From an uncultured Streptococcus sp. (GTDB taxonomy: Bacteria; Bacillota; Bacilli; Lactobacillales; Streptococcaceae), in assembly GCF_959025735.1 (NCBI RefSeq), contig NZ_CAUFJQ010000089.1, positions 1-8,211 of the forward strand: a stretch of DNA of 8,211 nt, in the 5' to 3' direction. Positions within the stretch are counted from its first letter, which is position 1. Each line of letters starts with the position of its first letter. Made by a program: the position numbers and the translations under genes. Positions 1 to 6,164 of the stretch are shown here, in pieces. The notes under the pieces are model-generated. The model did not search any database, was not told the DNA's origin, and saw only the letters and a program-made list of their open reading frames with translations.

Positions 1-2
1 TC

Positions 3-680
3 TTAAAATAGATTCAAGATTTTACCTAAGAAATAAAGCAAAAGCAAGAGATAAGATAGGGCTGCACTCATCTGATAGGTTCGGTTCATAAAGCGAGCTT
101 CCCCTCTTACTGGAAAGACATAAGCCAACATCACCCCAGCTACTAAGCCACCGATGTGCCCCGCCATACTGATCCCTGGCATGAAGCTAAAGATCAAATT
201 GACCACAATCAAGCTGGTATAGGACTGACTCAAGTGCCGAATATAGGGACTTTGGACAATAAAGCGCAAAGCACCAATGGTCCCAAACAGTCCAAAGAGG
301 GCTGTAGAAGCTCCTGCCGCAATCACATCTGGCGTAAAAATAGCAACAAAAACATTGCCCATCATGCCTGATAAGAGATAAAGAGCTAAGAAAGCCTTCG
401 ATCCAAAGAGATCTTCTGCCAAACGTCCCAAGTAATAGAGGGTGATCATATTGAGCACAAAATGTTCTAGGCCGATATGAACAAATGTAGCTGTCACTAT
501 TCGCCATAACTGGCTCGGATCAACTTTCACAACCTCTCCAATAATACCACCGCTATAGTAAATAGCAGCACCTGTTTGGTAGTCGCCTCCAAATCGGATA
601 AACATGGAAAGAAAGACTGCCGTTGTCACGAGCAACAAGAGGCTAGTCACAGGATAACGACGATCAAAGAATAACTTCAT
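3..680 (-). CDS. Rhomboid-family intramembrane serine protease
   Basis: A polytopic membrane protein that cleaves other membrane proteins within or near their transmembrane helices; its substrate here is unknown. The 225 residues hold about seven hydrophobic helices: the usual six-helix rhomboid core and a C-terminal seventh at about 205-224. The catalytic dyad is present: S125 in GAS-T-ALFG (123-130) and H175 in GHIGG (174-178). The conserved H73 and N77 in HFVLNM, which support the oxyanion hole, and the WR motif at 59-60 in loop L1 are also visible. The ATG at 680 is preceded by AGGAGG with a 9-nt spacer inside the upstream gene. It is complete, with TAA at 3-5, so the end is not cut by the window. 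Loss of activity is not suggested. Five single-pass proteins encoded upstream are conceivable substrates, but nothing in the sequence proves this. Confidence 0.95.
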   Translation of the reverse strand: MKLFFDRRYPVTSLLLLVTTAVFLSMFIRFGGDYQTGAAIYYSGGIIGEVVKVDPSQLWRIVTATFVHIGLEHFVLNMITLYYLGRLAEDLFGSKAFLALYLLSGMMGNVFVAIFTPDVIAAGASTALFGLFGTIGALRFIVQSPYIRHLSQSYTSLIVVNLIFSFMPGISMAGHIGGLVAGVMLAYVFPVRGEARFMNRTYQMSAALSYLLLLLYFLGKILNLF

Positions 681-1203
681 AAACTAGCACCTCCTGAACT
701 GCCTGATCAAACGTATCTGGCTGGAACTCCTTCTGCTGGATGGAATAAATCGTACTAACCGTTTTTCCAGCAAAATCTGCTAAATAACGATCATAATAGC
801 CACCACCATAGCCAATTCGGTAGCCTTTTGACTGGAAGACCACGCCTGGTACATGGATCAGATCAATCTCTGACTGATCCACAAGCTTTCCTTTTTCATT
901 GGGCTCCAACAAACCAAAGCGTGTCTTTTCCAAAATGTCAGGATCGTATTCCACAAATTCCATTTTCCCTTGTGGATAGGTACGGGGAACACAGACGCGT
1001 TTTCCAAGTTGAAGAGCTGCTTGGATCAAGCCAGCTGTGGAAACTTCATGGTCAAAAGACAGATAGGTCGCAAGGGTCTTTGCCTCCTGAAAAGCTGGTA
1101 GCTCCAAGAGGCGCTGAGTCAGCTCTTCATCTGCTTGAGTTTTCACAGTTTGAGGCAGTGCTTTCATGGCTACTATAGTTTCTTTTCGTAGTGTTTTCTT
1201 CAT
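664..1203 (-). CDS. fthC: 5-formyltetrahydrofolate cyclo-ligase (methenyl-THF synthetase)
   Basis: This cytoplasmic enzyme (EC 6.3.3.2) uses ATP to convert 5-formyl-THF to 5,10-methenyl-THF, returning the storage/inhibitory folate to the one-carbon pool. Its 179 residues are the usual length. The ATG at 1203 follows AAGGAG with a 6-nt spacer. It begins with the typical KKTLRKETI helix, has YLSFDHEVST (47-56) at the folate side, CVPRT (71-75), and the family signature GYRIGYGGGYYDRYL (127-141), the glycine-rich ATP/phosphate loop. Its 3' end overlaps the rhomboid gene by 17 bp. The rhomboid ribosome binding site lies inside it, so the pair is probably translationally coupled. The pairing with a rhomboid gene is one I recall from other Firmicutes, with no known metabolic link. 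Confidence 0.95.
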   Translation of the reverse strand: MKKTLRKETIVAMKALPQTVKTQADEELTQRLLELPAFQEAKTLATYLSFDHEVSTAGLIQAALQLGKRVCVPRTYPQGKMEFVEYDPDILEKTRFGLLEPNEKGKLVDQSEIDLIHVPGVVFQSKGYRIGYGGGYYDRYLADFAGKTVSTIYSIQQKEFQPDTFDQAVQEVLVYEVIL

Positions 1204-1228
1204 TCCCTACTCCTTTTGTCTAGCTTTT

Positions 1229-1237
1229 ATTGTAACA
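1229..1237 (-). promoter_or_regulatory. Extended -10 promoter of the fthC-rhomboid pair
   Basis: The minus strand carries TGTTACAAT (1237-1229), i.e. TGn plus TACAAT (five of six bases). The hexamer at 17 bp, TTCGGA, matches the -35 poorly. It lies between the terminator and the fthC ribosome binding site and would start transcription near 1222, about 20 nt before the ATG. Confidence 0.6.
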
Positions 1238-1276
1238 TTTTTTAGGAAAGATCCGAACAGTTTTTATACGACAAAG

Positions 1277-1302
1277 AAAAAATCCAACTCCAGACGGAGT
1301 TG
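1277..1302 (-). terminator. Rho-independent terminator of the dapH-deacetylase unit
   Basis: The minus strand shows CAACTCC-GTCT-GGAGTTG, a 7-bp stem with a 4-nt loop, then GA and six T (1282-1277). It begins 10 nt after the deacetylase stop. It separates the DAP genes from the folate/rhomboid pair. Confidence 0.9.
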
Positions 1303-1312
1303 AATCAATCGC

Positions 1313-2446
1313 TTATTGGTTGGCTTTCATTTTCAAAAATTTACCAATGTTTTCCACAGCGAAGGGAAGGGCTGCTTCATTTGGGCTCATCTTTGGATGG
1401 TGCAGGGCATAAGGAGTATCAATCCCCAACCAGAACATGACACCAGGGACCTTGCTCAAGAGAAAGCCGAAGTCTTCTCCTGTCATCGCTGGCAGGATAT
1501 CAATCAGGTTTACGTCTTCCTCAGCTGTGAAAAAGTCCATGAGCTCTTTGGCCAATTCTGGTTGGTTTTCCACAGGCAGGTAGCCTCCTTGCTTGAGTTC
1601 CAGGTCCAATTTCACATCAAAGGCTGTTGCAACTCCTTCTGCAATGGCTTTGACCCGTTTTTGAGTCAAAAGATTCATCTCCATGGTCAAGGTCCGAATG
1701 GTCCCATGAAGGAAGGCTGTCTCAGCAATCACATTATTGGTTGTTCCTGCATGCATGGAACCAAAGGTCACCACAGCCCCTTCAATCGGATCGACATTTC
1801 GACTCACGACCGATTGGACTTGGGTAATAAAGTAAGAGGCTGCTACAAGAGCGTCATTGGCCTCATGTGGAAAGGCGGCATGCCCTCCCTTTCCTGTAAA
1901 GGTAATCTTGACTTCACAGGTCCCCGCAAAAAGGGTACCGGTATTGGTCGCAATGTCCCCCACCTTCAAATCAGGGCGCACATGCAGACCATAAAATTCA
2001 TCAGGGAGCCAGTCGCCAAAAGCATTCTCCTTATACATGAGCATCCCACCAGCTTCATTTTCTTCAGCTGGTTGGAAGAGAAAGAGCAGGTTATTTTTTG
2101 GTTGCACTTGGACCAGTTGATCCAAAAGTCCAAGGGCTGTCGTCATGTGCATATCGTGACCACAAGCATGCATCCGTCCTTCGTGCTTGGAGGCAAAATC
2201 AAGGCCCGTTTGTTCCACAATCGGTAAGCCATCGATATCTGTCCGCCAGCCGATCGTTTTTTCAGGCGCAGATCCATGGAGATAAACTAGGATCCCGGTC
2301 CGCCAAGTCCGTTGCTCAACAAAGTCCTTGCCCGCTGTGATCTCTGCGATTCGCTCTAAGAGGTAGGCTTGGGTTTCAAATTCTTCCAAGCCAATTTCAG
2401 GGATTTGGTGCAAATCCCGTCTGATTTTGATTAAATCCAATGTCAT
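1313..2446 (-). CDS. dapL: N-acetyldiaminopimelate deacetylase (M20 metallopeptidase family)
   Basis: It removes the acetyl group from N-acetyl-LL-2,6-diaminopimelate, giving LL-DAP and acetate (EC 3.5.1.47), a later step of the branch opened by DapH. The symbol follows Bacillus usage (ykuR/dapL) and is also used for an unrelated aminotransferase. The 377 residues match the family (about 375). M20D motifs are all present: RTDIDGLP (68-75), HACGHDMH with C95 and H97, PAEENEAGG with E128/E129, YGLH with H155, the lid-domain GKGGHAAFPH (185-194), and MTGEDFGF (321-328) with HHP at 349-351. These include the expected Cys/His/Glu/His metal and catalytic residues. The Shine-Dalgarno site is weak (GAAAGAAG), and no clear promoter lies in the 58-nt gap after dapH, so it is probably co-transcribed with dapH through the hairpin. 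A hippurate-hydrolase-like amidohydrolase is the alternative, made unlikely by the dapH neighbour. Confidence 0.93.
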   Translation of the reverse strand: MTLDLIKIRRDLHQIPEIGLEEFETQAYLLERIAEITAGKDFVEQRTWRTGILVYLHGSAPEKTIGWRTDIDGLPIVEQTGLDFASKHEGRMHACGHDMHMTTALGLLDQLVQVQPKNNLLFLFQPAEENEAGGMLMYKENAFGDWLPDEFYGLHVRPDLKVGDIATNTGTLFAGTCEVKITFTGKGGHAAFPHEANDALVAASYFITQVQSVVSRNVDPIEGAVVTFGSMHAGTTNNVIAETAFLHGTIRTLTMEMNLLTQKRVKAIAEGVATAFDVKLDLELKQGGYLPVENQPELAKELMDFFTAEEDVNLIDILPAMTGEDFGFLLSKVPGVMFWLGIDTPYALHHPKMSPNEAALPFAVENIGKFLKMKANQ

Positions 2447-2473
2447 AGTCGTCTTCTTTCTATTAGATTAGAA

Positions 2474-2493
2474 TAGAGGCCTTGCGGCCTCTA
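2474..2493 (-). other. Hairpin between dapH and the deacetylase gene (attenuator or processing site?)
   Basis: The minus strand reads TAGAGGCC-GCAA-GGCCTCTA: a perfect 8-bp stem closed by a GNRA-type tetraloop, 11 nt after the dapH stop. It is followed by TTCTAATCTAAT rather than a continuous T run. It therefore looks like a weak or partial terminator, or an mRNA stability element, lowering expression of the second gene. Confidence 0.7.
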
Positions 2494-2504
2494 CTATCAA
2501 TATG

Positions 2505-3203
2505 TTACAAATTACGCAAGGCGTCTTCGAGTGCTGTTTTTTGTTGTGTTTTTTCATCAATTTCCTTGATGATGCGAGCTGGGACACCAGCTACGACCAC
2601 ATTTGCAGGGACATCTTGAGTAACGATAGCTCCAGCGGCAACGACTGAACCGTTCCCTACTTGAACCCCTTCAATCACAACAGCGTTAGCACCGACCAAG
2701 ACATTGTCGCCGATCCGAACAGGCTCAGCAGAAGCTGGCTCAATGACACCCGCAAGAACGGCACCTGCACCGATGTGGCTGTTTTTACCAACTGTTGCAC
2801 GGCCACCAAGGATAGCCCCCATATCAATCATGGTTCCTGCACCGATTTCAGCACCGATGTTGATGACAGCCCCCATCATCACGACAGCATTGTCTTCGAT
2901 GGTCACTTGGTCACGGATAATAGCGCCTGGTTCGATACGCGCATTTAGATAGCGCTTATCAAGCAAGGGAACAGCTGAATTACGACCATCTTGTTCGACC
3001 ACATAATCCTTATTCTCTGTTAAGTTGGCAAGAAGGGGCTCGATATCTTTCCAGTCACCGAACAAAACATTGCCAAGCTTGGTAACAGAAGCAGGAACAG
3101 CTGTTGCCAATTCCCCTTCAAAGGTTACTTTCACATTTGTTTTCTTTTCTGCATTCCCAATAAAAGCGATAATTTCTTGTGCAGACATTTTTTGTGCAGT
3201 CAT
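2505..3203 (-). CDS. dapH: 2,3,4,5-tetrahydropyridine-2,6-dicarboxylate N-acetyltransferase
   Basis: This cytoplasmic enzyme (EC 2.3.1.89) acetylates tetrahydrodipicolinate with acetyl-CoA to give N-acetyl-2-amino-6-oxopimelate, the first step of the acetylase branch of the diaminopimelate/lysine pathway. I chose the ATG at 3203 (232 residues, the length I recall for streptococcal DapH, starting MTAQKMSAQEI). GGAG lies 6 nt upstream, whereas the in-frame ATG at 3215 has no such site. An alpha/beta N-terminal domain (about 1-85) precedes a left-handed beta-helix of hexapeptide repeats (about 89-208). Examples are IGAEIGAGTMIDMGAILGG and VRIGDNVLVGANAVVIEGV, ending VVVAGVPARI, with a helical C-terminus. 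Family members form trimers. The next gene encodes the deacetylase acting two steps later. In Lys-type streptococci the product serves mainly lysine for protein and peptidoglycan. The sequence is very typical of the genus and looks intact. Confidence 0.97.
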   Translation of the reverse strand: MTAQKMSAQEIIAFIGNAEKKTNVKVTFEGELATAVPASVTKLGNVLFGDWKDIEPLLANLTENKDYVVEQDGRNSAVPLLDKRYLNARIEPGAIIRDQVTIEDNAVVMMGAVINIGAEIGAGTMIDMGAILGGRATVGKNSHIGAGAVLAGVIEPASAEPVRIGDNVLVGANAVVIEGVQVGNGSVVAAGAIVTQDVPANVVVAGVPARIIKEIDEKTQQKTALEDALRNL

Positions 3204-3238
3204 GAGATTCTCCATTCATTTCAATTAAAGGTATCCAT

Positions 3239-3247
3239 ATTATACCA
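3239..3247 (-). promoter_or_regulatory. Extended -10 promoter of dapH
   Basis: The minus strand carries TGGTATAAT (3247-3239): a perfect TATAAT with the TGn extension. At 17 bp upstream lies TGTCCA, only three of six -35 bases. Transcription would start near 3232, about 29 nt before the chosen dapH start. The promoter lies in the 53-65 nt gap after P5, so dapH need not depend on the P2-P5 promoter. Confidence 0.75.
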
Positions 3248-3268
3248 CAATCCTAGTGAGATGGACAC

Positions 3269-4510
3269 CTAAGGCGACGTGCTTGTAGCCGAATCCTCCA
3301 GGCCTGTCATTTCACTGATAGTCCGAGTACCTCCAAAGTGAATAATGACTGAGCGCGAATCAGAAAGTTTATAGTAAAAAATTAAGAAGGACTCTGAACT
3401 CATCATACTTGACCAAGAAACACGGCTAGGAATTCCTACGGTATTCACAAGATCTGAATAGCTGGTTCCTATTTTAATATTGGCAAAATCCTCTCTGTTC
3501 AAACTGCCATTTTTATTGGCTAATCGCTCACTGTTTAGGTTCTCAAAATCAAGAGAAGATAAACGGTCACCAACAATATTTGAAAGTAAAACTGTTACGG
3601 AAGAAGGAGATCCTTCCGACTGATAATCCAATTGTGTCATAAAAGGACTGACACCACCTTCTTGGTAGGTTTCTTCCCCACCACTAGCCTTCCCCAGTAC
3701 AGCTACCACATCCTGCGGAGACAGATAAGTTGAAGAGGTACGGCCTTGATCCCCCTCACTTAAACCAGGAATCAAGGAAATCGCCTTCTCATAGGTCGCT
3801 TGAAACTGAAATTCACCTTCCGGTGCAATCAAGGTACTCGTACCACTCTTCAAGGTTTCCTTTCTGGTTCCATAAGACCGGCCAGGACTTCCGTATTCAC
3901 TAGTAGTAGAAGAAGGATGTTCCTCACTATGGATACCTCCTGAAGCTAGATAGGCAAATAATCCCAGCATGGCCAATAATCCAAAAAAGGCTGCCAGCGA
4001 AGACCCTCCACTATTAGAGGAAGGAGAGTAGGTTTTCGCCCTATCCGATTGGGAGTCTAGTACAGGTTGTCTTGGTTCTGAACGCCTGCTTCCCCCTATT
4101 GAAGCCAGATCGGCTTCTGAAATCAAGCGGCTCCCACCCTGGTGCTCTACTTTTTTCTCAGCTGAAGGAGACTGCCCTATTGTATCTTGTGCTGGTGTTT
4201 CTGACCTTGCTTCTTCTGTTAGTGGTGTAGCAAGAACGACCTGAGCTGATTCGTCTTCAGGTGTAGCAAATGAGCCTTCCTTTGGATCATACGATTCCTC
4301 CTTCACACCAATCGCTGGTTCGTCTTTTCGTTCCTCTTCTTGTTTCACCTCTTCCTGAAAAGCAGGGACTTCTACCACTTCTGGCTCTTTTGCGAGCGTA
4401 TCTTCTAGCTTCTCAGGACTTCCTTTTTCTAAGGGTGCTTCTTTCGGCTGGCCTTTCGAAAACCGACTCTGGTGCTCATTTCGTAGATGCGACCAGTCTT
4501 TATTTCCCAT
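3269..4510 (-). CDS. P5: membrane protein with long acidic cytoplasmic tail, HQGG...LASIG motif and tandem BamE/BLIP-like units
   Basis: Function unknown; 413 residues, the longest of the cluster. The ATG at 4510 follows AGGAGG with a 5-nt spacer. Residues 1-170 are cytoplasmic and look disordered: a basic first 30 residues, then a strongly acidic Glu/Pro/Lys stretch to about 120, then HQGGSRLISEADLASIG at 123-139. A Ser-rich segment leads into one transmembrane helix (171-190). The outer part follows P4: FQATYEKAISLIPGL (236-250), unit 1 with PQDVVAVLGKA (265-275), linker LANKNGSL (330-337), unit 2 with IKIGTSYSDLVNTVGIP (345-361), then FYYKLSDSRSVIIHF (378-392). No cysteine is present. It is the last gene of the P2-P5 operon. 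dapH starts 65 nt on, from its own promoter and with no visible terminator between. P5 equals P4 plus an N-terminal tail extension of about 110 residues. A role at the cell envelope is inferred from topology only. Confidence 0.88.
   Translation of the reverse strand: MGNKDWSHLRNEHQSRFSKGQPKEAPLEKGSPEKLEDTLAKEPEVVEVPAFQEEVKQEEERKDEPAIGVKEESYDPKEGSFATPEDESAQVVLATPLTEEARSETPAQDTIGQSPSAEKKVEHQGGSRLISEADLASIGGSRRSEPRQPVLDSQSDRAKTYSPSSNSGGSSLAAFFGLLAMLGLFAYLASGGIHSEEHPSSTTSEYGSPGRSYGTRKETLKSGTSTLIAPEGEFQFQATYEKAISLIPGLSEGDQGRTSSTYLSPQDVVAVLGKASGGEETYQEGGVSPFMTQLDYQSEGSPSSVTVLLSNIVGDRLSSLDFENLNSERLANKNGSLNREDFANIKIGTSYSDLVNTVGIPSRVSWSSMMSSESFLIFYYKLSDSRSVIIHFGGTRTISEMTGLEDSATSTSP
4094..4144 (-). repeat. 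51-bp direct repeat, copy in P5 (codons 123-139)
   Basis: Partner of 5366-5416, with no mismatch over 51 bp including every third codon position. The encoded motif lies in the cytoplasmic tail 31 residues before the membrane helix, against 24 in P4. The spacing to the membrane is therefore similar although total tail length differs greatly. Confidence 0.97.
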
Positions 4511-4549
4511 TGTCCCCTCCTTTTATTTAAAATGATTCGGCTGATTTTT

Positions 4550-5455
4550 TTACTGTGCTGTAGATGTAGAGGAAGCTGGTGTGGTCGCTACCTCTTTCGA
4601 TTTGATATCCTTGATGGTTTGCCGGCTATCAAAATGGATTTGAACCGTTTGAGAATCCGATAATCGATAGGTAAAGGAAGGCGCTTCCCCGTAACCTAAA
4701 AGCCCAGATACATATATTTCATCCGGAATCCCTACCGTATTGAGTAGGTCTAAATAAGGCATTCCGACCTTGATAGTGGCAAAATCGTCCTTCGTCAAGC
4801 TCCCATTCTTATTCGCAAATCGGTCACTTTTTAAGTGTTTCAAACTTAAAAGAGAGATCCTGTAAAAGGCACCTGTTTTTTCCAGAAGAACCTTCCCATC
4901 TGCATCCTTTGATTGGTAATCTAATGTCAGCAAAAAGGGACTGGAACTGCTGTCACTATACGTTGCTTCCCCACTCCTCGCTTTACCTAATGCTGCAACG
5001 ACATCTTGTGGGTCTACCGTCCCAAAAGAGGTCTTTTTTTCTTCCACTGCAAAATTAGGAATGAGAGACATGGCCTTTTCATAGGTTGGCTGAAATTGAA
5101 ATTCATTAGCTGAGGCGATATAAGAACTATTTTCACTGGTCAGATATTCCGTTCTGATACCATCACGTGATAAACCATTGATCCCCTCACTCGAAGAAGA
5201 TGAAGAAGAGCTTTTATTAACTTCGTTTTGAAGCACAAACACAAAAGCCATTAACAAGGCGAACCACCCAAAAAATCGCAAAAGCGAACCAATCCCCTCT
5301 TTTGAGGAAGAAGGGGAAGACGCCATCGTATCTGAATGGCTTCTAGTATCCTGATGATTGTCCATCCCTATTGAAGCCAGATCGGCTTCTGAAATCAAGC
5401 GGCTCCCACCCTGGTGAGAGGAAGCTGCCTTGATGTCTGTCCGTTGATCGTCCAA
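4550..5455 (-). CDS. P4: membrane protein with HQGG...LASIG cytoplasmic motif and tandem BamE/BLIP-like units
   Basis: Function unknown; 301 residues. The start is TTG: AAAGGAG at 5468-5462 lies 6 nt upstream, and the same frame offers no ATG between it and the P3 stop. The cytoplasmic tail (1-54) carries HQGGSRLISEADLASIG at 14-30, encoded by DNA identical to part of P5. One transmembrane helix spans about 55-76, followed by an eight-serine run (82-89) as a flexible stalk. The outer region begins with FQPTYEKAMSLIPNF (121-135). Unit 1 follows (PQDVVAALGKA, 149-159), then the linker FANKNGSL (213-220), and unit 2 (IKVGMPYLDLLNTVGIP, 228-244, then YRLSDSQTVQIHF). The G-M-x-x-x-[DE]-[LV]-x-x-x-[LV]-G-x-P pattern is typical of BamE/SmpA-like folds. 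P5 matches throughout, about half of residues identical by eye in the first outer unit, so P4 and P5 are paralogues. The C-terminus is a Thr/Ser/Ala tail. Confidence 0.88.
   Translation of the reverse strand: MDDQRTDIKAASSHQGGSRLISEADLASIGMDNHQDTRSHSDTMASSPSSSKEGIGSLLRFFGWFALLMAFVFVLQNEVNKSSSSSSSSEGINGLSRDGIRTEYLTSENSSYIASANEFQFQPTYEKAMSLIPNFAVEEKKTSFGTVDPQDVVAALGKARSGEATYSDSSSSPFLLTLDYQSKDADGKVLLEKTGAFYRISLLSLKHLKSDRFANKNGSLTKDDFATIKVGMPYLDLLNTVGIPDEIYVSGLLGYGEAPSFTYRLSDSQTVQIHFDSRQTIKDIKSKEVATTPASSTSTAQ
5366..5416 (-). repeat. 51-bp direct repeat, copy in P4 (codons 14-30)
   Basis: Identical at all 51 positions to 4094-4144, offset 1272 bp, same orientation and same reading frame. It starts and ends exactly on codon boundaries and encodes HQGGSRLISEADLASIG. 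The bases on both sides differ at once (T against C on the left, A against C on the right). Elsewhere P4 and P5 are clearly diverged in DNA. Confidence 0.97.
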
Positions 5456-5461
5456 TGATGT

Positions 5462-5468
5462 CTCCTTT
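5462..5468 (-). promoter_or_regulatory. Ribosome binding site fixing the TTG start of P4
   Basis: The minus strand reads AAAGGAG, six bases (ACATCA), then TTG at 5455-5453. No ATG or GTG is in frame between this site and the preceding stop, so the purine run and its good spacing decide for the rare TTG start. Confidence 0.75.
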
Positions 5469-5469
5469 C

Positions 5470-6159
5470 TTATACCAACACCAATTTCTTGGCTTTTTTC
5501 TTGAATTCCATCACCACTTCTGGCTGCCCTGGCACCTGGTAAGTCGCGCGATAGCCCATTCCGCCATCTGGCATTTCCCCCCAGACCAAGCGTTGAGGAT
5601 TTCCTAGTTGCTTAATAAGCTGGGCGAATTCTGTACCTTTTTTCTCTTTTTCAGTAGTGATTTCTTTCTCACTGTTTGTCTTCTCTTTTGCGTCCAACAA
5701 ATTCGTCGCATCCACCATCGTCAAGCGATACCCCTGGTCTTGCTCTTGTTCAAACCACAAGGTCACACTTTTCTTGCCCTGATCGGTTTGCTTAGCCGCA
5801 TAGGTTAAAACGAGAACGGTTTTATCCCCTTGGGCTGTCTTAGTGTAGCGAACTTTTTGAGCTTTTCCCCATTCCGTCACAACTGTTTCCAAGCGGGTTC
5901 CTGGTTGCTGACTCTGCTTGAGACGAACTTTTAAATTCGCCACAGCTTCGATGGTCCATTTAAACTGTTTGATTTCTTGTTCCTTGCTGACCAAATTCTT
6001 GTAATCCTTTGGCTGGAAATGAGTCAGTGTTTGGTCCTCCTTGGTATCGGTTCCCTGCTCCTGCACCTGGATGCTTGCAATCGCAAGTAACAATCCTAAA
6101 ACAAAACACAAAAACGGCAGCAAGAGCTCTTTTCGATTCTTTTTCATCCACTCGATCAT
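5470..6159 (-). CDS. P3: small membrane-anchored protein with two tandem BamE/BLIP-like units
   Basis: Function unknown. The preferred ATG at 6159 has AAGGGG at 6173-6168 with an 8-nt spacer, placed 5 nt after the P2 stop. A GTG at 6168 would instead overlap the P2 stop by 4 nt (GTGA), but the purine run then abuts the start codon. From the ATG the protein has 229 residues: MIEWMKKNRKE, a transmembrane helix at about 11-31, a Gln/Lys/Thr-rich stalk, and outer units at about 76-150 and 176-229. The units are joined by a highly charged EKTNSEKEITTEKEKK linker. Unit 1 has the family G-K-A at 98-100 and unit 2 has G-N-P at 186-188. The second unit is short and ends in a lysine-rich tail (KKKAKKLVLV). 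It sits 14 nt before P4, so co-expression is almost certain. The family call rests on position-matched motifs and topology. Confidence 0.85.
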   Translation of the reverse strand: MIEWMKKNRKELLLPFLCFVLGLLLAIASIQVQEQGTDTKEDQTLTHFQPKDYKNLVSKEQEIKQFKWTIEAVANLKVRLKQSQQPGTRLETVVTEWGKAQKVRYTKTAQGDKTVLVLTYAAKQTDQGKKSVTLWFEQEQDQGYRLTMVDATNLLDAKEKTNSEKEITTEKEKKGTEFAQLIKQLGNPQRLVWGEMPDGGMGYRATYQVPGQPEVVMEFKKKAKKLVLV

Positions 6160-6164
6160 CTGCT

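Noticed and set aside
1316..2227. Long open frame (303 codons) on the plus strand, opposite the deacetylase gene
   Set aside because: It lies fully antisense to a gene with all M20 motifs, its translation has no recognisable domain, and I saw no promoter or ribosome binding site for it.
2661..2952. Two overlapping plus-strand open frames opposite dapH
   Set aside because: Low-complexity shadows of the hexapeptide-repeat codons; dapH on the other strand is certain.
4540..4552. T-rich run near the P4 stop as a possible terminator
   Set aside because: On the minus strand it is an A run, and no stem precedes it; P5 follows after 39 nt with a strong ribosome binding site.
5216..5239. Poly-serine tract in P4 (residues 82-89) as a phase-variation microsatellite
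   Set aside because: The codons are mixed (AGC, TCT, TCA, TCG, AGT), so there is no uniform repeat likely to slip, and triplet changes would not shift the frame; a flexible stalk is the simpler reading.
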